This document shows, piece after piece, positions 1-6,629 of a DNA stretch of 9,754 bases. Source of the stretch: Acidobacteriota bacterium. GTDB taxonomy: Bacteria > Acidobacteriota > Terriglobia > Terriglobales > Acidobacteriaceae. The stretch covers positions 1 through 9,754 of the forward strand of contig JANXQR010000518.1 in NCBI GenBank assembly GCA_025353435.1. Direction: 5' to 3'. Every line of letters starts with the position of its first letter. Within the stretch, counting starts at the first letter, position 1. A program made the translations under genes and the position numbers. The notes under the pieces were generated by a model. That model was not told where the DNA came from. It made no database searches and saw only the letters and a list, made by a program, of their open reading frames with translations.

Positions 1-2712
1 TGCCACAACACGGCTGGATGGATACCGTCGACATTTAACCACGCGGCAGTATTCCCGCTGACGGGCGCTCACGCGACCGTGTCCTGTGTGCAATGCCACA
101 CAAATGGCAACTACGCGACGATTCCGAAGGACTGCTATTCCTGCCACACAAAGGACTTCACCGGCACCAATAATCCAGGCCACGTTCAGCTCAACCTGCC
201 GCACACCTGCGACACGTGTCACACCACGACCAACTGGCTGAATGCAAAGTTCGATCACGTCCTGTATGGACATTGGCCGCTGACCGGAGCCCACGCAACG
301 GTAACCTGCGCGCAGTGCCATACGAACAACAACTACAGCTCGACACCGACGGCCTGCGTGAGCTGCCACCAGGCAGACTTCAACGGCACAACGAGCCCTG
401 CGCACGTGGCCGCCGGATTCCCGACCACTTGCGAGTCTTGCCACAACACCACCTCCTGGCTCAAAGCCACGTTCAACCACAACACCACAACGTTCCCGCT
501 GACCGGGGCGCACACGACTGTGGCGTGCGCATCGTGCCACACCGCGGCCGACAACTATAAAGGGACCCTGCCGTTGAACTGCGACGGCTGCCACCAGAAG
601 GACTTTGCCGGCACGACGAGTCCTGCGCACGTTGCCGCGGGTTTCCCGACCACCTGCGAGAGCTGCCACACGACCACCGCCTGGATACCGGCGTCGTTCG
701 ATCACAGCAAGACGACGTTCCCGCTGACCGGCTTCCACGCGACCATGACGTGCGCGCAATGCCACACCCCGGCAGATAACTATAAGGGGACGCTGCCAAT
801 CACATGCGTGGGATGCCACCAGACCGATTTCAACACCACCACGAATCCGCCCCACGTATCCGGAAAGTTCCCAACCGACTGTCTGCAGTGCCACAACACG
901 AGTTCGTGGACATCTGCAACCTTCAATCACAACAACACAACGTTCCCGCTGACCGGGGCGCACACGACTGTGGCTTGCGCATTGTGCCACACCGCGGCCG
1001 ACAACTATAAAGGGACCCTGCCGTTGAATTGCGACGGCTGCCACCAGAAGGACTTCACCGGAACCACGAGCCCCGCGCACGTAGCCGCGGGCTTCCCAAC
1101 CACCTGCGAATCCTGCCACACGACCGCCACGTGGCTAACATCGACGTTCAATCACAGCACTACAACGTTCCCGCTGACCGGCTTCCACTCGACCATGCAG
1201 TGCGTGCAATGCCACACCGCGGCCGACAACTATAAAGGGACGCTGCCCATTACCTGCGTCGGCTGCCACCAGAAGGACTTCACCGCAACCACGAGCCCCG
1301 CGCACGTTGCCGGCGGCTTCCCAACCGATTGCACGCAGTGCCACAACACCACCTCGTGGCTCAATGCCACGTTCAACCACAACACCACAACGTTCCCGCT
1401 AACCGGCTTCCACACCACCATGCAGTGCGCCCAATGCCACACTGCGGCAGACAACTATAAAGGGACTCTGCCAATCACCTGCATCGGCTGCCACCAGACC
1501 GATTACAACAACACCACGAGCCCCGCGCACTTGGCCGCTGGCTTCCCAACCGATTGCACACAATGCCATAGCACCACTTCGTGGCTCAACGCAACCTTCA
1601 ACCACAACACCACAACGTTCCCGCTTACCGGCTTCCATAGCACCATGGCGTGCGCGACCTGCCACACTCCGGCCGATAACTATAAAGGGACTCTGCCAAT
1701 CACCTGCATCGGTTGCCACCAGACCGACTACAACAACACCACGAGTCCCGCGCACTTAGCCGGTGGCTTCCCAACTACCTGCACTCAGTGCCACAACACT
1801 ACCTCGTGGCTCAATGCCACGTTCGATCACAACACCACCACATTCCCGTTGACCGGGTTCCATTCCACCATGGCGTGCGCGACCTGCCACACCCCGGCCG
1901 ATAACTATAAGGGGACTCTGCCAATTACTTGCGTCGGTTGCCACCAGACCGATTACAACACCACCACGAGCCCCGCGCACGTTGCAGCGGGCTTCCCAAC
2001 TGACTGCACGGTCTGCCACTCGACCACGAACTGGACGACCTCAACCTTCAATCACGCCACTACGTCGTTCCCATTGACGGGCTTCCACTCAACCATGCAA
2101 TGCGTGCAATGCCACACCGCGGCAGACAACTATAAGGGGACACTGCCAATCACTTGCGATGGCTGCCACCACCCGCTCTACGTGAGTACGACGAGTCCGG
2201 CCCACGTTGCAGCGGGCTTCCCGACCACATGCGACACTTGCCACACAACGACCGCCTGGACCGGCGCTGTGTTCAATCACAACAACACGCCATTCCCGCT
2301 GACGGGCTTCCACGCGACTTCCGTGACCTGCGTGCAATGCCACATTAACAACGTGTTTGTCGGCACGCCGACTCTGTGCTCCGGCTGCCACTTGGCAACC
2401 TACAACTCCACCACCAATCCGAACCACGCCTCAGCAGGCTGGCCGACAACCTGCGACACCTGCCACACCACCACCGCTTGGCTCCCCGCGAACCTACCTA
2501 CGGCGTATCACACTCTCTTCCCTGTCAATCACGGGAATGCGAATGGGGTATGCGCGACGTGCCACACGAACTCCGCAGATTACTCGATATTCACGTGCAC
2601 GACGTGCCATGGCAATAACAATGCCGCTAACTTTAACCATCCGAACACTAACGGCTACGTGTACAACAGTGTGAACTGCTACGCGTGCCACAAGAGTGGA
2701 AACGGAGGCTAG
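1..2712 (+). CDS. Giant tandem-repeat multihaem c-type cytochrome, 5' partial
   Basis: The frame is open from base 1, where it begins with the Cys-His end of a CxxCH motif, so the true start lies upstream; the GTG at 79 is an internal Val codon. The visible 903 residues carry 36 complete CxxCH motifs. Eleven units of 73-76 residues each hold three motifs, and a C-terminal cap (from 2551) holds three more. Between motifs recur three histidines per unit, in PAH, F(N/D)H and G(F/A)H contexts, suited to be the sixth ligands of bis-His haems. The protein is rich in Thr, Asn and Gly and has no membrane helix in the visible part. CxxCH proteins are matured in the periplasm, so export is expected; the signal peptide is outside the window. 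Likely role: long-range electron transfer in the periplasm or outside the cell. The electron donor and acceptor are unknown. I cannot assign it to a named cytochrome. Multihaem identity is very sure, function is inferred. Confidence 0.95.
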   Translation, partial: CHNTAGWIPSTFNHAAVFPLTGAHATVSCVQCHTNGNYATIPKDCYSCHTKDFTGTNNPGHVQLNLPHTCDTCHTTTNWLNAKFDHVLYGHWPLTGAHATVTCAQCHTNNNYSSTPTACVSCHQADFNGTTSPAHVAAGFPTTCESCHNTTSWLKATFNHNTTTFPLTGAHTTVACASCHTAADNYKGTLPLNCDGCHQKDFAGTTSPAHVAAGFPTTCESCHTTTAWIPASFDHSKTTFPLTGFHATMTCAQCHTPADNYKGTLPITCVGCHQTDFNTTTNPPHVSGKFPTDCLQCHNTSSWTSATFNHNNTTFPLTGAHTTVACALCHTAADNYKGTLPLNCDGCHQKDFTGTTSPAHVAAGFPTTCESCHTTATWLTSTFNHSTTTFPLTGFHSTMQCVQCHTAADNYKGTLPITCVGCHQKDFTATTSPAHVAGGFPTDCTQCHNTTSWLNATFNHNTTTFPLTGFHTTMQCAQCHTAADNYKGTLPITCIGCHQTDYNNTTSPAHLAAGFPTDCTQCHSTTSWLNATFNHNTTTFPLTGFHSTMACATCHTPADNYKGTLPITCIGCHQTDYNNTTSPAHLAGGFPTTCTQCHNTTSWLNATFDHNTTTFPLTGFHSTMACATCHTPADNYKGTLPITCVGCHQTDYNTTTSPAHVAAGFPTDCTVCHSTTNWTTSTFNHATTSFPLTGFHSTMQCVQCHTAADNYKGTLPITCDGCHHPLYVSTTSPAHVAAGFPTTCDTCHTTTAWTGAVFNHNNTPFPLTGFHATSVTCVQCHINNVFVGTPTLCSGCHLATYNSTTNPNHASAGWPTTCDTCHTTTAWLPANLPTAYHTLFPVNHGNANGVCATCHTNSADYSIFTCTTCHGNNNAANFNHPNTNGYVYNSVNCYACHKSGNGG
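85..2550 (+). repeat. Eleven tandem triple-haem coding units (about 225 bp each)
   Basis: The first Cys codon of each unit lies at 85, 307, 526, 751, 976, 1201, 1426, 1651, 1876, 2101 and 2329. Spacing is 222, 219, then seven exact steps of 225, then 228, and 222 to the cap at 2551. A consensus unit reads CxxCH, a linker containing ADNYKGTLP, CxxCH, a linker containing TTSPAH and GFPT, CxxCH, then a W, F(N/D)H and FPLTGFH. The first two units and the last use a shorter linker without ADNYKG. The even inner block with divergent ends looks like expansion from the middle. A partial unit at bases 1-84 shows that the array continues upstream. Confidence 0.95.
491..1055 (+). repeat. Near-identical 115-bp segments 450 bp apart
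   Basis: Bases 491-605 and 941-1055 differ at only three positions by my hand alignment (525/975, 533/983, 579/1029). Two changes are silent and one swaps Ser for Leu. The offset is exactly two units. The units between and after (from 751 and from 1201) also resemble each other: both have ITCVGCH as second motif and a TDC-type third motif with QCHN. This indicates that a two-unit, six-haem block was duplicated, or that the copies were homogenised by gene conversion. Confidence 0.75.
2704..2708 (+). promoter_or_regulatory. Ribosome binding site inside the end of the cytochrome gene
   Basis: GGAGG overlaps the final Gly-Gly codons of the cytochrome gene and sits 12 nt before the ATG at 2721. 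It favours 2721 as start of the next gene over the in-frame upstream ATG at 2685, which lacks a signal peptide directly after it. The arrangement suggests translational coupling of the two genes. Confidence 0.6.
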
Positions 2713-2720
2713 ACCTCAAG

Positions 2721-4496
2721 ATGAATAAATTCCTAGTACCTGTGATGTTACTTGCAGCAACTGTTTCTTTCTCCCAGAAGCCTGCGCCGGTGCAAGCTCC
2801 AAATCCTGCGCCTGCTCAAGCGCCAGATGCTGCGCCGCAGGCAACGGCCGCCCCGGTTCGCACGGAGTTTCATGTGCGATTCATAAGCGGTGCGAGCGTG
2901 TACATCGACGGTGGGCGCAATGCGGGTTTAGCTGAAGGAACGAAGTTGGTGTTGAAGCAGGATCCGACCAAACGAGCGGGGGATCCATCCAATGTAGCGG
3001 TGCAGCCGGGCGTTGTCGCGCGGCTGAAAGTAGTGTCAGTGGCCTCCACATCGGCGGTTTGCGAAGTGGAAGCTAAATCGCGCGAGATTGTCGACGGAGA
3101 CGCCGTGTGGATGGCGGAGGATGAAGTCGCCAAGCTTGTGCAGAGAGATACGCTCGGGAATACGCGCAAGTATCCAATGGTATTGAGCTTTAGCGAAGGC
3201 GATCCTCTGGATGAGGAGGTTCGCGAAGCAGAACCGCGGCCACCGCTCCCGGAAGTGAATCAGATCCGCGGCCGATTGGGATTCGACGTAAGCACGATTC
3301 AACAGATGGGCTCGCCTGGCTCCAGTTCCAGTCAGTATGGGATGGTGTTCCGGGCGGACTTTACGCGGATTTGGGGAACACACTGGAACTTGAACGGCTA
3401 CTGGCGCGGAAGCCTGCAACGCGGACAGGGCGGCAGCCAGCAATCGCTGCAGAACCTGCTCAACCGCACATACTTGATGAGCCTTTCGTACATCAATCCG
3501 GAATCGCGCTGGACGGCGGGGATCGGAAGGCTGTTTGTTCCTTACGCATCAAGCCTCGAGACGATCGACGGCGCGTACGTGAGCATGAAGGTCTCGCAGC
3601 ATGCGCAAATCAGCACCTTCGCCGGATCTACGCCTGACCCTTCGGCTTGGAACTACAACCCCAAGAACCGCATCGGCGGAGTTTTCCTGAACGTTCATGG
3701 TGGCAGCTACGACAAGTTCCACTATTCCAGCAGCGGCGGCGGCGGCGTAAACATGATCAATTGGCAGATCAATCGACCGTTCGTCTTTGCTGAGAATGAA
3801 CTCTCATACAAGCGTTTTTTCTCTCTGTACCACTCGATACAAGTCGACAGACCGACTGCCAATCCCGGTGCGACGGCGGTCAATGCAGGACTCGGACAGA
3901 GCTTACTTTCGGTCCGTGTGCAGGTCCATCCTCGGGTTTCGCTTGATGTGTCAGACACATACTTCCGGGACGTGCCGCAGTATGATCCAACACTGGTGGG
4001 AACGGGCCTCCTGGACAAGTACTTGTACCAGGGCATCAACGGAGGCGCTCGGATTCAGTTTCCCATGCACGTGACCGGGTACTTCAGCCTGGGACAGAGC
4101 AGCAGTTCGAACGACAAGAAGTCCTCGCTGAACCAAATGTTTGGAGCGAGCGTGGGCCACATTTGGAAGACCGGAATCATGTTGGATGCACGGTACTCCA
4201 AATTCGACAGCGCATTCGCATCCGGAACCTATAAGTCGGTGATGCTGACCAGAGATCTGGGCGAACGGTTCCGGCTGAACGTGCAGGGTGGACGCTACTC
4301 CTACAACTCGGCACTGGCCACCGCCAACAACTCGAATTTCTTGAACGTAATGTTCGACACCAATTTGGGCTCACGGATGTTCCTTGAGAGCGCATTCACA
4401 ACCCAGCGCGGCGGAAGCCTAAATTACAATCAGTGGATTACCACGCTTGGGTACCGCTTTGACAATAGGGCTGCCAAGAAGAAAGCTAACCACTGA
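2721..4496 (+). CDS. Putative outer-membrane beta-barrel protein, cytochrome partner
   Basis: The start at 2721 gives 591 residues with a clear signal peptide (about 1-19, ending SFSQ, no lipobox Cys). A Pro/Ala/Gln-rich spacer follows (about 20-47). Residues 50-132 form a compact beta domain with SGASVYIDGG, an NAGLAEGTKL turn and a closing VDGDAVW; this resembles the small SH3-like domains in some envelope proteins, such as the C-terminal part of FlgT. From about 180 to 582 the sequence alternates aromatic and polar residues in many short strands separated by Gly/Ser/Asn loops, as in outer-membrane barrels. The last strand ends GYRF, then a basic tail. There is no CxxCH motif. Placement 8 nt after the cytochrome gene suggests joint function, perhaps as the porin part of a porin-cytochrome conduit, as MtrB or OmbB do in other bacteria. 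I see no direct similarity to those proteins, so the role is inference. It could instead be a barrel unrelated to electron transfer. Confidence 0.75.
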   Translation: MNKFLVPVMLLAATVSFSQKPAPVQAPNPAPAQAPDAAPQATAAPVRTEFHVRFISGASVYIDGGRNAGLAEGTKLVLKQDPTKRAGDPSNVAVQPGVVARLKVVSVASTSAVCEVEAKSREIVDGDAVWMAEDEVAKLVQRDTLGNTRKYPMVLSFSEGDPLDEEVREAEPRPPLPEVNQIRGRLGFDVSTIQQMGSPGSSSSQYGMVFRADFTRIWGTHWNLNGYWRGSLQRGQGGSQQSLQNLLNRTYLMSLSYINPESRWTAGIGRLFVPYASSLETIDGAYVSMKVSQHAQISTFAGSTPDPSAWNYNPKNRIGGVFLNVHGGSYDKFHYSSSGGGGVNMINWQINRPFVFAENELSYKRFFSLYHSIQVDRPTANPGATAVNAGLGQSLLSVRVQVHPRVSLDVSDTYFRDVPQYDPTLVGTGLLDKYLYQGINGGARIQFPMHVTGYFSLGQSSSSNDKKSSLNQMFGASVGHIWKTGIMLDARYSKFDSAFASGTYKSVMLTRDLGERFRLNVQGGRYSYNSALATANNSNFLNVMFDTNLGSRMFLESAFTTQRGGSLNYNQWITTLGYRFDNRAAKKKANH

Positions 4497-4522
4497 GTAC
4501 CTTGGTTCTCTCACGATAGCCG

Positions 4523-4544
4523 GGGCGCAGGTTCCTTTGCGCCC
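4523..4544 (+). other. GC-rich intergenic hairpin
   Basis: GGGCGCA at 4523-4529 pairs perfectly with TGCGCCC at 4538-4544 across an 8-nt loop. It lies in the 93-nt gap between the barrel gene and the next gene. No T-tract follows, so it is not a typical intrinsic terminator; it may stabilise the upstream message, pause transcription or lower expression of the downstream gene. Confidence 0.5.
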
Positions 4545-4589
4545 AGGCTCCGTTGACTTTCAAAAGCCAATTGACCTACAGGATCCCCA

Positions 4590-5966
4590 ATGAAAAGCAA
4601 TGCTTTGCGCGTTCCCCGCGCTGTTGTTACTGCTGCCTGCCTTTTGGCGGGCGTCTTTGCCCATGCGGCAGCTGTTACCGGTACAGTTTCTAACAAGACC
4701 ACGGGCAAACCGTCCTCAGGCGACACGGTTGTTCTTGTCGACGTGGGGGCCGGCATGTCGGAAGTGACCACCGCAACGACCGATGGAAAAGGCCACTATT
4801 CACTTCAGTCCCCGGGCACCGGCGCCTATCTGATTCGGGTGAATCACCAGGGCGCCAATTACTTCATTGCGGCACCTCAAGGTGACGTACCGGGAGATGT
4901 GACCGTCTACGACGTCGCGGCCAAGGTGGAAGGTGTTTCGATTGATGCGGACATGTTGCTGGTGGAAGGCGCCAGTGGGACGCTGCGCGTGCAAGAGCGC
5001 TTTCTGATTCACAATACGAGCTTGCCGCCCAAGGCTCAGTTCAGCAGCAACACCTTCGAAGTCACTCTACCTCCAGACGCCGAGCTGGATGGCGCGTCAG
5101 CGACACGACCCGGCGGCATGGGCACCAACACGCGCCTTGTGCCCCTGTCGGCAAAGGGCCACTACACCTTCAACATTCCTATTCAGCCAGACAAGGGCGA
5201 GAAGGAGACGATGTTCGAGGTGCAGTACCACATGGCCTACAAGGGCAAGTACACGTTCACGCAGCATGTGCCCATGCAGGCCGACAACCTGGTTGTTTAT
5301 GTGCCCAAGGGCATGTCGTTCACAGCTGGCGGAGGCGCGGTTTTCTCTCCCACACAAGAAGACCCGCGGGTGCAGACCTTTATTCACAAGAATGTCAAGC
5401 CGGGCGAGGCGATAGGGTTCACCGTCAGCGGCGAGGGATCCATGCCCCGCGACCAACAGCAGGCGCGCCCCGCGATGGGATCTGCTGGGGCGGCGATGGG
5501 CGGTGCCGGAGCGGACCAGGCCGCGGCGAATGGACCGGGCGGCGGAATCGGCGTCCCCATCAATACGCCCGATCCGCTGAGTCGCTACAAGTGGTGGATT
5601 TTGGGCATCCTGGCGTTGCTGCTGATTGCGGGTGCAATCTTTCTTCTTCGAAAACAGACACCGGGTTTTGGAGGCTTCCCTGGATTCGGTAAGTCTGATT
5701 CGTTCGACTCCGACACGGTTCCAGGGGAAGCTCCGGCCCGCGCTCAGGTAACTCGTGCGCAGTCCAGTGCGTCAGCCAGCGGTGCGCAGTATGCCTCGCG
5801 TGTTCCCGCTCCGCCAGTCGGCAATGCGGCCTTGCTTGCGAGTCTCAAGGATGAGTTATTCGCCCTTGAAAGCGAGCGGCTCGCGGGGACGCTCTCGATC
5901 GAAGATTACAACGAGGCGAAGGCAGGATTGGAAGCAGTTCTGAGGCGCGCACTCAAAAAGCAATAA
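4590..5966 (+). CDS. Membrane-anchored periplasmic protein with carboxypeptidase-regulatory-like domain
   Basis: The 458-residue product starts at an ATG 6 nt after AGGA (4580-4583). A signal peptide spans about 1-26 (LLAGVFAHA). Residues about 29-100 match the carboxypeptidase-regulatory-like / Cna-B-type beta-sandwich pattern (VTGTVSNKTTGKP, then DGKGHYSL and GAYLIRV). A second beta-rich region of unknown family covers about 110-285. A Gly/Ala/Pro linker leads to one membrane helix at about 335-356 (start WWILGILALLL), capped by RKQ. The cytosolic tail ends in a helical pair (about 412-458) containing LKDELFALESERLAG and LSIEDYNEAKAGLE. This pattern resembles short helical modules found in CcmI-like cytochrome-biogenesis proteins and SHOCT-type tails; the likeness is by eye only. 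It probably shares a transcript with the cytochrome and barrel genes and precedes the shared terminator. A role in assembling or anchoring the cytochrome system is possible but unproven. Confidence 0.8.
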   Translation: MKSNALRVPRAVVTAACLLAGVFAHAAAVTGTVSNKTTGKPSSGDTVVLVDVGAGMSEVTTATTDGKGHYSLQSPGTGAYLIRVNHQGANYFIAAPQGDVPGDVTVYDVAAKVEGVSIDADMLLVEGASGTLRVQERFLIHNTSLPPKAQFSSNTFEVTLPPDAELDGASATRPGGMGTNTRLVPLSAKGHYTFNIPIQPDKGEKETMFEVQYHMAYKGKYTFTQHVPMQADNLVVYVPKGMSFTAGGGAVFSPTQEDPRVQTFIHKNVKPGEAIGFTVSGEGSMPRDQQQARPAMGSAGAAMGGAGADQAAANGPGGGIGVPINTPDPLSRYKWWILGILALLLIAGAIFLLRKQTPGFGGFPGFGKSDSFDSDTVPGEAPARAQVTRAQSSASASGAQYASRVPAPPVGNAALLASLKDELFALESERLAGTLSIEDYNEAKAGLEAVLRRALKKQ

Positions 5967-5984
5967 GCGGATCGACGACCTGAC

Positions 5985-6024
5985 AAAAGTGAATCGGGGC
6001 GCTCCAGGGCACCCCGATTCTTTT
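5985..6024. terminator. Bidirectional intrinsic terminator between convergent operons
   Basis: GAATCGGGG at 5991-5999 pairs perfectly with CCCCGATTC at 6012-6020 around a 12-nt loop. TTTT follows at 6021-6024 for the plus-strand operon, and AAAA at 5985-5988 supplies a T-tract for the minus-strand kdp operon. It lies in the 78-nt gap between the two stop codons, where a shared terminator is expected. Confidence 0.85.
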
Positions 6025-6044
6025 AGTCTGGATAGTGAATTGAA

Positions 6045-6617
6045 TTATTTTTGTGCTGAAAGACCATCCAGATCAAGGTTGAGCTTGAGAACATTGACGC
6101 GGGGTTCACCCAACACTCCAAACTGTCGGCCTTGAATGCGCTGTTCCACGAGCTTGCGAACGGCTTCCTCGGGGAGATGCCTTGCCGCGGCAACGGTCGT
6201 GACTTGATACAAGGCAGCTGCCGGCGAGACATCTGGGTCGATGCCAGAGGCGGATGTGGTGACAAGGTCGATGGGGACCGGCTTGCCGGGATTCTGTTTC
6301 TGATAGGCGGCGACCGCGCCATTGATGCGATCCACCAGAGCTGAGTTGGATTGAGCCAGGTTCGATCCGCCCGAGTTGGCAGCATCGTAGCCATTGCCGG
6401 CGGCCGATGGCCTTCCATGGAAATATAGATCGCTGGTGAAGTTCTGGCCGATGATCGCTGACCCGATTACCTGTCCGTTCCGCACAATGAGTTGACCGTT
6501 TGCCTTATCGCGCATGGTGAGCTGGGCGATTCCAGTGATGACCAGGGGATAGACGAGCCCGAGAAGAATCGTAGTAACGATCGTGTAGCGAATAGCGATT
6601 ACGAGTGAGGTGCGCAT
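6045..6617 (-). CDS. kdpC: Potassium-transporting ATPase subunit C
   Basis: KdpC is the single-span subunit that stabilises the KdpFABC potassium pump and is thought to help ATP binding by KdpB. The 190-residue product has the usual family length. One hydrophobic segment lies at about residues 6-33. Family motifs follow in order: QNFTSDLYFHGRPSA, then ASGIDPDVSPAAALYQV, and near the end GVLGEPRVNVLKLNLDLD. The start at 6617 is backed by GGAG at 6626-6629, 8 nt upstream. It is the last gene of the kdp operon, 12 nt after kdpB, and ends shortly before the shared terminator. Nothing looks broken. Confidence 0.97.
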   Translation of the reverse strand: MRTSLVIAIRYTIVTTILLGLVYPLVITGIAQLTMRDKANGQLIVRNGQVIGSAIIGQNFTSDLYFHGRPSAAGNGYDAANSGGSNLAQSNSALVDRINGAVAAYQKQNPGKPVPIDLVTTSASGIDPDVSPAAALYQVTTVAAARHLPEEAVRKLVEQRIQGRQFGVLGEPRVNVLKLNLDLDGLSAQK

Positions 6618-6625
6618 CAGTTTTA

Positions 6626-6629
6626 CTCC
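6626..6629 (-). promoter_or_regulatory. Ribosome binding site of kdpC
   Basis: GGAG on the minus strand lies 8 nt before the kdpC ATG, within the 12-nt gap after the kdpB stop codon. It fixes the kdpC start. Confidence 0.7.

Noticed and set aside
79..81. GTG as the start of the cytochrome gene
   Set aside because: The frame is open and shows the same repeat pattern back to base 1, so this is an internal Val codon.
1135..2427. Several antisense and out-of-frame open frames within the cytochrome gene
   Set aside because: They recur with the 225-bp repeat and are by-products of it; the CxxCH frame explains the sequence.
85..2550. CRISPR array or non-coding satellite
   Set aside because: The period is 225 bp, the variation is mostly compatible with an intact reading frame, and each unit encodes conserved haem motifs.
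2685..2720. ATG at 2685 as the start of the barrel gene
   Set aside because: It lies inside the cytochrome coding region; the ATG at 2721 has GGAGG upstream and is followed at once by a good signal peptide.
4553..4581. Promoter in the gap before the anchored-protein gene (TTGACT at 4553)
   Set aside because: No acceptable -10 element lies at the right distance; it would also place the transcript start almost at the start codon.
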